Positions 1-5,920 are shown, numbered from the stretch's first letter. The stretch: DNA of 6,340 nucleotides from Candidatus Margulisiibacteriota bacterium (GCA_031264205.1 JAISEH010000007.1:1-6340), one strand, 5' to 3'. Notes: generated by a model not told the origin, from the sequence alone. Numbers and translations: made by a program.

Positions 1-989
1 ATGAGATAACGCGCCACCGCCACCACATCTTCGTTGGTCAGATAATGCACGTCCTCGTTGTGCATTTCGGCAAAACCCAGCTTGGTGTTAATCTTGTAGC
101 GGCCGATCTCGCCCAGATCATAGCGGTCAGGATTGAAAAACAGATTTTCCAAAAACTGTCTGGCGCCGTCCTCTGTGATATGGTCGCCCGGCCGCAGTTT
201 GCGGTACAGCTCGACCAGCGCTTCATTCGGCGTCAAAATGGGACCGATTTTTTTATTCTTGATCGTTTTGTCCAAATACTCGCCGCCGTTGAGCACACGC
301 TTGACTTTGGTCAAATCGTCGGGGTCCGGTTCATTGCTCAAAGCCTGGCGCATCTCGTCTTCATTGTAACCGCGCGCCGCCAGAAACAAAGACAGGCCGA
401 CTTTTTTCATTTTGTTGATGTAAACCCAGATCACGCCGTTGGTGTCGATTTCCATTTCCAGCCACGCGCCGCGGTTGGGAATGATCTTGGCCTTGAAAGA
501 TTTTTCGTTTTTCTTGGCGTTTACTTTTTCCTCAAAATACACGCCGGACGACCGCACAAACTGTGAAATGACCACGCGCTCGTCGCCGTTGAAAATGAAT
601 GTGCCCTGCTTGGTCATGCGCGGTATCTCGCCCATGTAAATCGTCTGCTGTTTGATCTCGCCGGTGATCGTGTCGACCAAGCGCACAGGCACGCGCAACG
701 ACAGCGCGTAAGTGTGCTCCTCGCGCAGACAGTCGATCTCCGAATATTTCGGCTCTTCGATTTCCGGTTTGGTGTATTCATTTTTGTCCTCGTCGAGGTA
801 CAAAAACGAAAGCTCGTAACGGCCGTTGAATCCCACGATCGGGCTGATAGCTTTTAATTCCTCTTCGATGCCCTCATGCAGAAACTTGTCGTAAGACTTC
901 AACTGCAAAGACGTGAGCTTTGGCACGTCTAATTTTTCTTCAGGAATATTGGTATTTAATTTTATTCTCGATTTAATTTTTGCGACCAC
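1..989 (-). CDS. rpoB: DNA-directed RNA polymerase subunit beta, N-terminal part (runs off left edge)
   Basis: RpoB is the beta subunit of the core RNA polymerase and forms one side of the active-site cleft with beta'. Only 329 codons are present, against roughly 1,100-1,350 residues in the family, and the frame is open to the window edge with no internal stop. I translated it by hand. Residues 119-152 hold the beta hallmark (MGEIPRMT, then FNGDERVVISQ and RSSGVYF). Residues 283-301 hold another conserved block (LFFNPDRYDL, then GRYKIN). This covers the protrusion and lobe regions. The start is GTG at 989-987, chosen because GAGGAGG (1003-997) lies 7 nt upstream and no in-frame ATG occurs near the N-terminus. 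An 85-nt spacer with overlapping inverted repeats separates it from rplL. rpoC would be expected beyond the left edge. Confidence 0.97.
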   Translation of the reverse strand, partial: MVAKIKSRIKLNTNIPEEKLDVPKLTSLQLKSYDKFLHEGIEEELKAISPIVGFNGRYELSFLYLDEDKNEYTKPEIEEPKYSEIDCLREEHTYALSLRVPVRLVDTITGEIKQQTIYMGEIPRMTKQGTFIFNGDERVVISQFVRSSGVYFEEKVNAKKNEKSFKAKIIPNRGAWLEMEIDTNGVIWVYINKMKKVGLSLFLAARGYNEDEMRQALSNEPDPDDLTKVKRVLNGGEYLDKTIKNKKIGPILTPNEALVELYRKLRPGDHITEDGARQFLENLFFNPDRYDLGEIGRYKINTKLGFAEMHNEDVHYLTNEDVVAVARYL

Positions 990-1015
990 TCTGGTGCCTC
1001 CTCAAATAGACTACA

Positions 1016-1053
1016 GCACAATCACCCGGGTCTTTGTGCATCAAAAACCCGGG
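1016..1053 (-). promoter_or_regulatory. Overlapping inverted repeats in the rplL-rpoB spacer (hairpin or pseudoknot candidate)
   Basis: In the minus-strand transcript CCCGGGT (1053-1047) can pair with ACCCGGG (1031-1025), giving a 7-bp GC-rich stem. Its loop contains GCACAA (1039-1034), which is complementary to TTGTGC (1021-1016) just downstream of the stem. The two pairings interlock. They could form an H-type pseudoknot or act as alternatives. The 3-nt linker (1024-1022) is short for crossing a 7-bp stem, so the pseudoknot would need a shortened stem. No U-run follows either stem, so this does not look like an intrinsic terminator. The structure ends 12 nt before the rpoB ribosome binding site. 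Attenuation, RNase processing or translational control of rpoB are possible roles by inference from other bacteria. Confidence 0.5.
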
Positions 1054-1074
1054 AATACTCAAATGCTAAAAACC

Positions 1075-1470
1075 TTACTTGATCTCAACTTTAGCGCCTT
1101 CTTTTTCCAGCTTTTCCTTAATAGTTTTCGCTTCGTCTGCTGCCACGCCTTCTTTAACCGGCTTCGGAGCACCGTCCACTAAATCTTTGGCTTCTTTTAA
1201 GCCCAGTCCGGTAATCTCGCGCAGCACTTTCAACACCTGGATTTTCTTATCTCCGGCGCTGGCCAGAATGACGCTGACAGTAGAAGCAGCGGCCCCGGCG
1301 TCTCCGCCGGCAGCGGCTGCGGCTGCGGGAGCAGCGGCTATAGCCACGGGAGCGGCTGCGGTCACGCCAAATTTTTCTTCCAAAGCCTTGACTAAACCGT
1401 TCAACTCCAGCACAGAAAGCTTCTCTACTTTATCAATAATTTCTTGAGCAACTGCGGTAACTTCTACCAT
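1075..1470 (-). CDS. rplL: 50S ribosomal protein L7/L12
   Basis: L7/L12 is the multicopy stalk protein of the 50S subunit. Dimers bind the C-terminal helix of L10, and the mobile C-terminal domains recruit translation GTPases (EF-Tu, EF-G, IF2). The product has 131 residues. Residues 1-36 are the dimerisation domain, about 37-62 an alanine-rich hinge, and 64-131 the globular domain. The factor-binding surface is intact: K76, K81, R84, the GLGLKEAK stretch at 88-95 and K95 match E. coli K65, K70, R73 and K84. The hinge is almost pure Ala/Pro/Gly, with one Asp. It lacks the acidic EKTEFD-type junction of the E. coli protein and is longer. The start ATG is fixed by the best SD in the window. It follows rplJ after a 60-nt spacer containing a perfect palindrome. 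Confidence 0.98.
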   Translation of the reverse strand: MVEVTAVAQEIIDKVEKLSVLELNGLVKALEEKFGVTAAAPVAIAAAPAAAAAAGGDAGAAASTVSVILASAGDKKIQVLKVLREITGLGLKEAKDLVDGAPKPVKEGVAADEAKTIKEKLEKEGAKVEIK

Positions 1471-1476
1471 ATAAAT

Positions 1477-1485
1477 TCACCTCCT
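1477..1485 (-). promoter_or_regulatory. Strong ribosome binding site of rplL
   Basis: The minus strand reads AGGAGGTGA, a nine-base match to the usual 16S rRNA 3' anti-SD, 6 nt before the rplL ATG. It is the most extended SD in the window. That fits the need for several L7/L12 copies per ribosome against one L10. The upstream palindrome ends 8 nt away, so the SD would remain unpaired if the hairpin forms. Confidence 0.8.
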
Positions 1486-1493
1486 CAGATAAG

Positions 1494-1521
1494 GTAAAGA
1501 CGTAGCATGCTACGTCTTTAC
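1494..1521 (-). repeat. Perfect 28-bp palindrome between rplJ and rplL
   Basis: The half-site GTAAAGACGTAGCA is followed directly by its exact reverse complement, centred on GCATGC. In RNA it can fold into a hairpin of about 12 bp with a 4-nt loop. It starts 9 nt after the rplJ stop codon and ends 8 nt before the rplL SD. There is no U-tract after it on the minus-strand transcript, so an intrinsic terminator is unlikely. It could be an RNA processing or stabilising element that sets the L12:L10 ratio, or a dyad operator in DNA. The palindrome is directly seen; the role is inference. Confidence 0.75.
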
Positions 1522-1530
1522 ACATTATTG

Positions 1531-2040
1531 TTATTTTTTCTCCGCCACAGCATTTAAACCATAAACTAATTTGCGAAGCGGTCCCTGCAGCACATTGACC
1601 AAACCGCTGATCGGCGATTGCAGTAAATACACCAGCCTGGACAGCAATTCCTCGCGTCCCGGCAAAGAGGCCAATTCCTGTACCTGCGCCGCGCCAATAA
1701 TTTGTTTCTGGAACACGCCGCCTTTGACCGCCACAGACTCATGGCCTTTACAAAAAGTCACCAGAACTTTGGCCGGCGCCACCGGTTCTTTGGCAAAAAT
1801 ATAGGCCGTCGGGCCGGTCAATTGTTTTTCATCGACCGGAATATTCAGGTCTTTAAACGCGATCGAAGCCAGAGTGTTTTTGTAAACGCAGTATTCGGCT
1901 TTGGCTCCGCGCAGACTGCGGCGCAATTCGCGGTCGTCAGCCACTGTTAATTTGCTGTATTGAGAAAACAGCACCAGTTCGGCATCCGCAATTTTTTGCT
2001 TGATTTCCGCCACCGCAACTTTTTTGCTTTCTTTAACCAT
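1531..2040 (-). CDS. rplJ: 50S ribosomal protein L10
   Basis: L10 anchors the L7/L12 stalk to 23S rRNA beside L11. It is also the usual translational repressor of its own operon when complexed with L12. The product has 169 residues, close to the usual 165-175. The N-terminal globular domain (about 1-130) includes the typical opening of KxxxVAEIKQK and the later SLRGAKAEY and VYKNTLA stretches at about 42-58. The C-terminal helix (from about 145 to the KK end) is the L12-binding platform. The ATG has GGAGGAG (2051-2045) 4 nt upstream. The 52-nt spacer to rplA is shorter than the full L10 leader structure known from many bacteria. The gene is followed by the palindrome and rplL, the expected order. 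Confidence 0.97.
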   Translation of the reverse strand: MVKESKKVAVAEIKQKIADAELVLFSQYSKLTVADDRELRRSLRGAKAEYCVYKNTLASIAFKDLNIPVDEKQLTGPTAYIFAKEPVAPAKVLVTFCKGHESVAVKGGVFQKQIIGAAQVQELASLPGREELLSRLVYLLQSPISGLVNVLQGPLRKLVYGLNAVAEKK

Positions 2041-2063
2041 CTTTACTCCTCCGCAGGTCTTAT

Positions 2064-2076
2064 GTCCCTCAGGGAC
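2064..2076 (-). promoter_or_regulatory. Small hairpin in the rplJ leader
   Basis: The minus strand reads GTCCC-TGA-GGGAC, a 5-bp stem with a 3-nt loop. An outer GCA (2079-2077) can also pair with TGC (2055-2053) next to the rplJ ribosome binding site, leaving a bulge on one side. In many bacteria L10 binds a structured leader here. This one is much smaller, and I cannot recognise the kink-turn motif in it. A regulatory role is only a possibility. Confidence 0.35.
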
Positions 2077-2092
2077 TGCCGGCTTCTCTGGA

Positions 2093-2785
2093 TCAATTCA
2101 CACTCGCCAGTACCCTGACGCCCGGTCCCATGGTCGGCGCGAGGTAAATGCTTTTAACATAAATGCCCTTAACTGTCGACGGCTTGGCTTTCAAAATCGC
2201 CTCGTAAAGCGCGTCATAATTGACTTTCAATTTATCCGTGGCAAAAGATTTTTTGCCGATAACCGTGTGGATCACGCCGGCCTTGTCCGTCTTGTATTCC
2301 ACCTTGCCGGCCTTTTGCTCGCCGATCGCTTTGGCCACGTCCTGCACCACTGTGCCGGCCTTGGGCGTCGGCATCAAACCTTTGCGTCCCAGTATTTTGC
2401 CGAGTTTGGAAACTTTGGGCATCATGTCGGGAGTCGCCAGCAGCACATCAAAATCCGTAAAGCCACCGTTGATTTTTTCGACCAAATCGTCCGCGCCGAC
2501 AAAATCCGCGCCGGATTTTTCCGCGATCTTGAGATTGTCGCCGTTGGTGATCACCGCCACAGTTACTTTTTTGCCAAGGCCCGCCGGCATAGCCACCGCA
2601 CCGCGCACCATTTGTTCGCCTTTTTTGGGATCGATACCCAGCACAAAAGTCGCTTCTATTGTTTCGTCAAATTTAGCCACGCCCAGATCGCGAACTTTGG
2701 CCAGCGCTTCGTCCAGCGGAAACACCGCCTGACCTTTTAAAGACTCCAGTTTGCTTCTGTATTTTTTACCATGTACAACTGTCAT
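2093..2785 (-). CDS. rplA: 50S ribosomal protein L1
   Basis: L1 binds 23S rRNA helices 76-78 and forms the mobile L1 stalk that guides deacylated tRNA from the E site. In many bacteria it also represses the rplK-rplA mRNA. The product has 230 residues, the standard length. The two-domain architecture is clear: domain I comes from both termini, with domain II inserted at about 70-160. Conserved stretches include GADFVGADDLVEKI at 92-105, PDMMPK at 119-124, LGRKGLMPTPKAGTV at 132-146, and the C-terminal LAPTMGPGVRV at 215-225. The ATG lies after AGGAG, and that SD overlaps the rplK stop codon (TAG). Only 9 nt separate the two genes, which suggests coupled translation with rplK. Confidence 0.98.
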   Translation of the reverse strand: MTVVHGKKYRSKLESLKGQAVFPLDEALAKVRDLGVAKFDETIEATFVLGIDPKKGEQMVRGAVAMPAGLGKKVTVAVITNGDNLKIAEKSGADFVGADDLVEKINGGFTDFDVLLATPDMMPKVSKLGKILGRKGLMPTPKAGTVVQDVAKAIGEQKAGKVEYKTDKAGVIHTVIGKKSFATDKLKVNYDALYEAILKAKPSTVKGIYVKSIYLAPTMGPGVRVLASVN

Positions 2786-2794
2786 TTTTTTCTC

Positions 2795-3253
2795 CTAGTC
2801 GATAACTTCCACGCCCATCGAGCGGCAAGTACCGGCGATAACTTTGACCGCCGCCTCTTCGTCGTAACAATTCAGACCTTCCATTTTTTGCTTGGCGATT
2901 TCGCGCAGCTTGGCGCGGGTGATTTTGCCGACTTTGTTTTTGTTGGGCACCGCCGAGCCTTTGGGAATATTCAAGGCCTTGCAAACCAGCGTCGCAGCCG
3001 GCGGCGATTTGAGTTTGAAAGTAAAAGTGCGGTCGCTGTAAACAAAAATATCCACCGGTATGACCGAACCGGCTTTGTCTTTGGTCTGATCGTTGTAGGC
3101 CTTGCAAAAATCCATGATATTGAGGCCATGCTGTCCCAGAGCCGGACCGACCGGCGGAGCCGGATTGGCCTTGCCAGCCTCGATTTGCAGCTTAACAATA
3201 GTAACTAGCTGCTTGGGGCCGCCTGCCGCTGGTTTTTTGCCTTTTTCACCCAT
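2795..3253 (-). CDS. rplK: 50S ribosomal protein L11
   Basis: L11 binds the GTPase-associated region of 23S rRNA at the stalk base. It is the site linked to thiostrepton action and to RelA-dependent stringent signalling. The product has 152 residues, about ten more than the usual 141, owing to a Lys/Gly-rich N-terminal extension (1-13). The N-terminal domain has the proline-rich PAPPVGPALGQHGLNI block at 31-46. The C-terminal rRNA-binding domain ends with the family signature IAGTCRSMGVEV at 139-150. The ATG is preceded by AGGAG with 6 nt spacing, so the extended start is supported. The spacer to nusG is only 17 nt, and nusG-rplK-rplA order is conserved across bacteria. Confidence 0.98.
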   Translation of the reverse strand: MGEKGKKPAAGGPKQLVTIVKLQIEAGKANPAPPVGPALGQHGLNIMDFCKAYNDQTKDKAGSVIPVDIFVYSDRTFTFKLKSPPAATLVCKALNIPKGSAVPNKNKVGKITRAKLREIAKQKMEGLNCYDEEAAVKVIAGTCRSMGVEVID

Positions 3254-3270
3254 TATTTTCTCCTACAATA

Positions 3271-3900
3271 TTAAACGTTTTTCTCGATCTGGTCGAAATC
3301 CAACTCCACCGAGGTAGAGCGACCAAAAATCGAAATCATCACTTTGACCGCGCCTTTTTCCGGCAGGACTTCTTTTATCTCGCCGGCATAGCCGCGGAAC
3401 GGTCCGGAAATCACTTTCACATTTTCGCCGACCTCAAAATCAATTTCCAATTTCGGCTTCGCGGTCACTTCGCCGGTCTGATTGAGTATACGCAGCATAT
3501 CTTTGTCTGGCAGTGGCTCCGGCACACCGGCGCCCACAAATTTGGACACGCCGTTAACCGTGCGCAGGTGATACCAGGCTTCGTCATCTTTTTCCATATT
3601 GACAAAAACATAACCCGGAAACATCATTTTACGCCGCTCGTAACGTTTGCCGTTCTTGACCTCAATGACATCTTCTTCCGGCACCAGCGCCTTAAAAATC
3701 CGGTCTTGCAGATTGAAATCGCTGACCTTCTGCTCTATCGCCGAGCAAACTTTTTGCTCAAAGCCGGTAAACACTTGTAGCACATACCAATCGCCTTTGG
3801 CGGCGCGCGGCTCCTCTGCCACAGCAGGAACAGCGGTTGTATTTTGCGCCGTTTCCAAAGTGGCCTCTTCTATATTATTACTGTTTTCTAAATCGCTCAT
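3271..3900 (-). CDS. nusG: Transcription termination/antitermination factor NusG
   Basis: NusG binds the RNA polymerase clamp and affects pausing, Rho-dependent termination and transcription-translation coupling. The product has 209 residues, against about 175-180 in short homologues. The NGN domain runs from about 37 to 130, starting at DWYVLQVFTGFE, with the conserved RRKMMFPGYVFVNM at 89-102. The KOW domain (about 157-209) carries FEVGENVKVISGPFRGYAGEI and ends IFGRSTSVELDFDQIEK. Residues 1-35 form an acidic, low-complexity extension before the NGN fold. No better ATG or GTG lies between residue 1 and W38, and AGGGA sits 5 nt before the chosen ATG, so the extension is probably real. It follows secE by 12 nt. 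Confidence 0.97.
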   Translation of the reverse strand: MSDLENSNNIEEATLETAQNTTAVPAVAEEPRAAKGDWYVLQVFTGFEQKVCSAIEQKVSDFNLQDRIFKALVPEEDVIEVKNGKRYERRKMMFPGYVFVNMEKDDEAWYHLRTVNGVSKFVGAGVPEPLPDKDMLRILNQTGEVTAKPKLEIDFEVGENVKVISGPFRGYAGEIKEVLPEKGAVKVMISIFGRSTSVELDFDQIEKNV

Positions 3901-3912
3901 GTTTTCCCTAAA

Positions 3913-4074
3913 TTATTTAAAAAGCACGGCGCCCAAAATCAAATCCAGCACAAAAGTAAAAAAAGTCATCAGCGCTACTATCAAAAACACGACCACGGTC
4001 ATTTGCGCCACGCGACCGCCGACCGGCCAATCCACTTTTTTCATTTCTGTTTTCAGGTCTGCAAAAAACGCCAT
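3913..4074 (-). CDS. secE: Preprotein translocase subunit SecE
   Basis: SecE clamps the two halves of SecY in the inner-membrane Sec translocon and is essential for protein export. I translated this small gene by hand: 53 residues plus TAA. It has an amphipathic N-terminal helix (about 1-18) with the family hallmark KKVDWP at 12-17, and a single membrane segment at about 26-49, ending in LFK. This is the short single-span form common outside the enterobacteria. The residues after WP read VGGRVAQ, so the usual S/T-R-x-E continuation is altered. GGAAA precedes the ATG by 4 nt. The position between tRNA-Trp and nusG is the conserved one and supports the call. Confidence 0.95.
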   Translation of the reverse strand: MAFFADLKTEMKKVDWPVGGRVAQMTVVVFLIVALMTFFTFVLDLILGAVLFK

Positions 4075-4101
4075 TTTATTTCCGTTCTTTATAACATTTT
4101 A

Positions 4102-4177
4102 TGGCAGGCGAGGCAGGGATCGAACCCGCAACCTACGGTTTTGGAGACCGCCACTCTACCAATTGAGCTACTCGCCT
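4102..4177 (-). tRNA. tRNA-Trp (anticodon CCA)
   Basis: A full cloverleaf can be drawn on the minus strand. The acceptor arms AGGCGAG and CTCGCCT pair perfectly, with discriminator G73 and an encoded CCA end (4104-4102). The D arm carries AATTGGTA. The anticodon stem GCGGT/ACCGT has one G-U pair, around the loop CTCCAAA with anticodon CCA at 4144-4142. The variable loop is 5 nt, and the T arm is GCGGG with loop TTCGATC. The gene lies inside the rpmG-secE operon, so it must be cut from a polycistronic transcript or started from its own promoter. The arrangement of tRNA-Trp beside secE is known in several bacterial groups. Confidence 0.97.
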
Positions 4178-4194
4178 ACAGTGGAATTATCCTC

Positions 4195-4222
4195 TTTATA
4201 GGCAACTCCCTATTCAACACAA
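4195..4222 (-). promoter_or_regulatory. Possible internal promoter before tRNA-Trp
   Basis: The minus strand shows TATAAA (4200-4195) as a -10 candidate, with TTGTGT (4222-4217) 16 nt upstream as a weak -35. Initiation would fall about 10 nt before the mature tRNA 5' end. Only three of six -35 positions match, so this could be chance in an AT-rich spacer. Confidence 0.3.
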
Positions 4223-4251
4223 ACACAAAAAACAATCCCGCTCCAGGAAAA

Positions 4252-4401
4252 TTACTTGGTTTCCTTATGCGGCGTATGCTTCTTATCCCATTTACAATAT
4301 TTTTTTAACGTCAAACGCTCGGGGTTGTTGCGCTTTTCTTTTGTCGTCACATAATTGCGCCGCTTGCAAACCTCACACTCGAGCGTAATAATCTCTCGCA
4401 T
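4252..4401 (-). CDS. rpmG: 50S ribosomal protein L33
   Basis: L33 is a small zinc-ribbon-type 50S protein located near the E site. I translated this by hand: 49 residues plus TAA, the standard length. It shows CEVCKRRNYVTTKEKRNNPE from C9, then LKKYCKWDKKHTPHKETK at the C-terminus. Three of the four ribbon ligands are cysteine (C9, C12, C36). The fourth position is D39, as in some known L33 variants, so zinc binding may be weakened or altered. It is the first gene of the ribosomal/RNAP operon and lies 25 nt downstream of a likely transcription start. An SD of AGGG is seen 4 nt before the ATG. A 74-nt spacer separates it from tRNA-Trp. Confidence 0.95.
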   Translation of the reverse strand: MREIITLECEVCKRRNYVTTKEKRNNPERLTLKKYCKWDKKHTPHKETK

Positions 4402-4414
4402 TTTACCCTACTTT

Positions 4415-4429
4415 CACCCAAAAAGGGTG
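4415..4429 (-). other. Short dyad at the presumed operon start site
   Basis: CACCC and GGGTG flank five T residues on the minus strand, giving a 5-bp dyad. It overlaps the expected transcription start (about 4426) of the rpmG operon. It may be a small operator, a leader hairpin or chance. Confidence 0.25.
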
Positions 4430-4432
4430 GAT

Positions 4433-4461
4433 ATTTAACTATAAAGCCTTGAATATGTCAA
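4433..4461 (-). promoter_or_regulatory. Sigma70-type promoter of the rpmG-tRNA-secE-nusG-rpl-rpoB operon
   Basis: The minus strand has a perfect -35 box TTGACA (4461-4456), a 17-bp spacer and the -10 box TTAAAT (4438-4433, four of six matches). Initiation would be near 4426, leaving a leader of about 25 nt before the rpmG ATG. The site lies in the 106-bp gap after the MATE gene and is the best promoter in the window. The remainder of that gap (4462-4507) shows no convincing terminator. Confidence 0.75.
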
Positions 4462-4507
4462 TACATAATCTGCCAGGGTTTTATTAATGTTTCGCTTTCA
4501 CGAGATA

Positions 4508-5920
4508 TTAAAACCGTACTTCTTTTTTCTCCAAATCCAAAACTTCCAGCTCGTTCAAGATCTCCGCTTTTGCTATATTTTCCTTGCTGGGTTTTACGAG
4601 TACTTTTTTTTGCCAGCCGCCGCTGTAAAAATACGCCGCGGAAAAAATCACACCCAGCCCCCAGGAAATCGGCATCGACCACCACACGCCGTTCAAGCCG
4701 ATGTGCGCCGAGAGCAGAGCCGCCGCCGGCACGCGGATAATCCAGAGCGACAGCACGGTCAGCAAAGTCGGGATAAAAGTGTCGCCCGCGCCGCGTAAAA
4801 CGCCGGTGTAAATAAACATCAGCATAAACGGCAAATAAAAACTGCCGACGATATGCAAATAATCGCGGCCGACAGCCAGCACCGCCGGCTCGGAAGTAAA
4901 GATCAGCAGCAGCCATTTGCTAAAAAACACCACCACCAGCGACACCGCCACGGCGATCGCCGCAGCCAGCAGCAAACCGACCTTGACCGCGCCCTGCACT
5001 CTATCCTGTTTACCAGCGCCGATATTCTGCCCGACAAAAGTAGACATCGCCATGGAGAGATTCATCGCCGGCATCATGGCAAAAGCGTCAATGCTGCCAG
5101 CCGCGGTGAAAGCCGCCAGCGCATTGGTGCCAAAACCATTGACCAGTCGGTGCAAAACCATCATGCCGGCCGCCACGAGCATTTGTTGCACGCCGCTGGG
5201 CAAGCCGATCTGCATACTGCGCGTAAAAATCTCGCGGTCAAAGCGCAGACGCCAATAATTGACGCGGAATAAGCGATTGATCCTTTGTAGATAATACAGG
5301 CCGCCCAGAAAAGACACGCCCTGCGAGATGATCGTGGCAAAAGCCGCGCCGAATACACCCCAGTGAAAGCAGAGCACAAAAACCAAATCCAGCACGATAT
5401 TGACCAGCGTGGAAATAATCAAAAGATACAGCGGTGTGCTGGAATCACCAAGTCCGCGCAGTATCGCGCTGACGAGATTGTAGCCAAAAAACAAAAACAT
5501 GCCGGCAAAAATTGTGTTGAGGTAAATCTCGGCATCGGCGAGAATTTCGGCCGGGGTATCCAGCAGGCGCAGAATAAAATCGTTGCAGAGAAAACCTAGC
5601 AGCATCAGCCCCAGTGAAATCACTGTCATAAAAAGATACGAAGTCTCGACACAGAGCCGGACTTTTTTATAATTTTTCGCGCCGTAATACTGCGAGACCA
5701 GCACGGACACGCCCATCGTCGCGCCCATAGCCAGAGCGATGAGCAGAAAAACCACCGAAAAAGACGCGCCGACCGCGGCCAGCGCTTTCTCGCCGATAAA
5801 CTGCCCGACGATCATGCGGTCTACCACATTGTAGAGCTGTTGAAACACGCTGCCGATAAACATCGGAATAGTAAACAGCAGCAACAATCTGGAAATGCTG
5901 CCTTTAGTCATATCAATCAT
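4508..5920 (-). CDS. MATE-family multidrug/metabolite efflux transporter
   Basis: MATE proteins export cationic drugs or metabolites across the inner membrane in exchange for Na+ or H+. The product has 470 residues, a typical length, with hydrophobic stretches fitting 12 membrane helices in two six-helix halves. The halves repeat the same motif: LRGLGDSSTP at 154-163 and LRGAGDTFIP at 375-384. Other family features are D34 in helix 1 (VVDRMIVGQ), the SVLVSQYYGAKN loop at 72-83, and its second-half counterpart VGQNIGAGKQDRV at 296-308. The tail (436-470) is charged and probably cytoplasmic. The ATG overlaps the RND stop as ATGA, and GGGGGA lies 12 nt upstream. A second ATG at codon 4 is possible. 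The substrate and the subfamily cannot be told from sequence alone. Confidence 0.93.
   Translation of the reverse strand: MIDMTKGSISRLLLLFTIPMFIGSVFQQLYNVVDRMIVGQFIGEKALAAVGASFSVVFLLIALAMGATMGVSVLVSQYYGAKNYKKVRLCVETSYLFMTVISLGLMLLGFLCNDFILRLLDTPAEILADAEIYLNTIFAGMFLFFGYNLVSAILRGLGDSSTPLYLLIISTLVNIVLDLVFVLCFHWGVFGAAFATIISQGVSFLGGLYYLQRINRLFRVNYWRLRFDREIFTRSMQIGLPSGVQQMLVAAGMMVLHRLVNGFGTNALAAFTAAGSIDAFAMMPAMNLSMAMSTFVGQNIGAGKQDRVQGAVKVGLLLAAAIAVAVSLVVVFFSKWLLLIFTSEPAVLAVGRDYLHIVGSFYLPFMLMFIYTGVLRGAGDTFIPTLLTVLSLWIIRVPAAALLSAHIGLNGVWWSMPISWGLGVIFSAAYFYSGGWQKKVLVKPSKENIAKAEILNELEVLDLEKKEVRF

Noticed and set aside
45..566. 173-codon plus-strand open frame
   Set aside because: It lies entirely antisense to the rpoB coding sequence, which translates without stops into a clear beta subunit.
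1025..1053. Intrinsic terminator between rplL and rpoB
   Set aside because: The GC stem is present but no U-run follows it in the minus-strand transcript, and rpoB has its own strong SD soon after.
2000..2740. Long 246-codon open frame on the plus strand
   Set aside because: It is antisense to rplA and the start of rplJ, whose products are unmistakable. The translation is His/Arg/Phe-rich with no recognisable motif, as expected for a shadow frame.
4252..4401. Loss of function of L33 because the fourth zinc ligand is Asp
   Set aside because: Cys-x-x-Asp at this place is found in known functional L33 proteins, and all other positions are conserved.
4458..4916. 152-codon minus-strand open frame running past the MATE stop
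   Set aside because: It is an out-of-frame reading of the MATE 3' end, rich in Arg and Gly, with no SD, and it ends inside the rpmG promoter.
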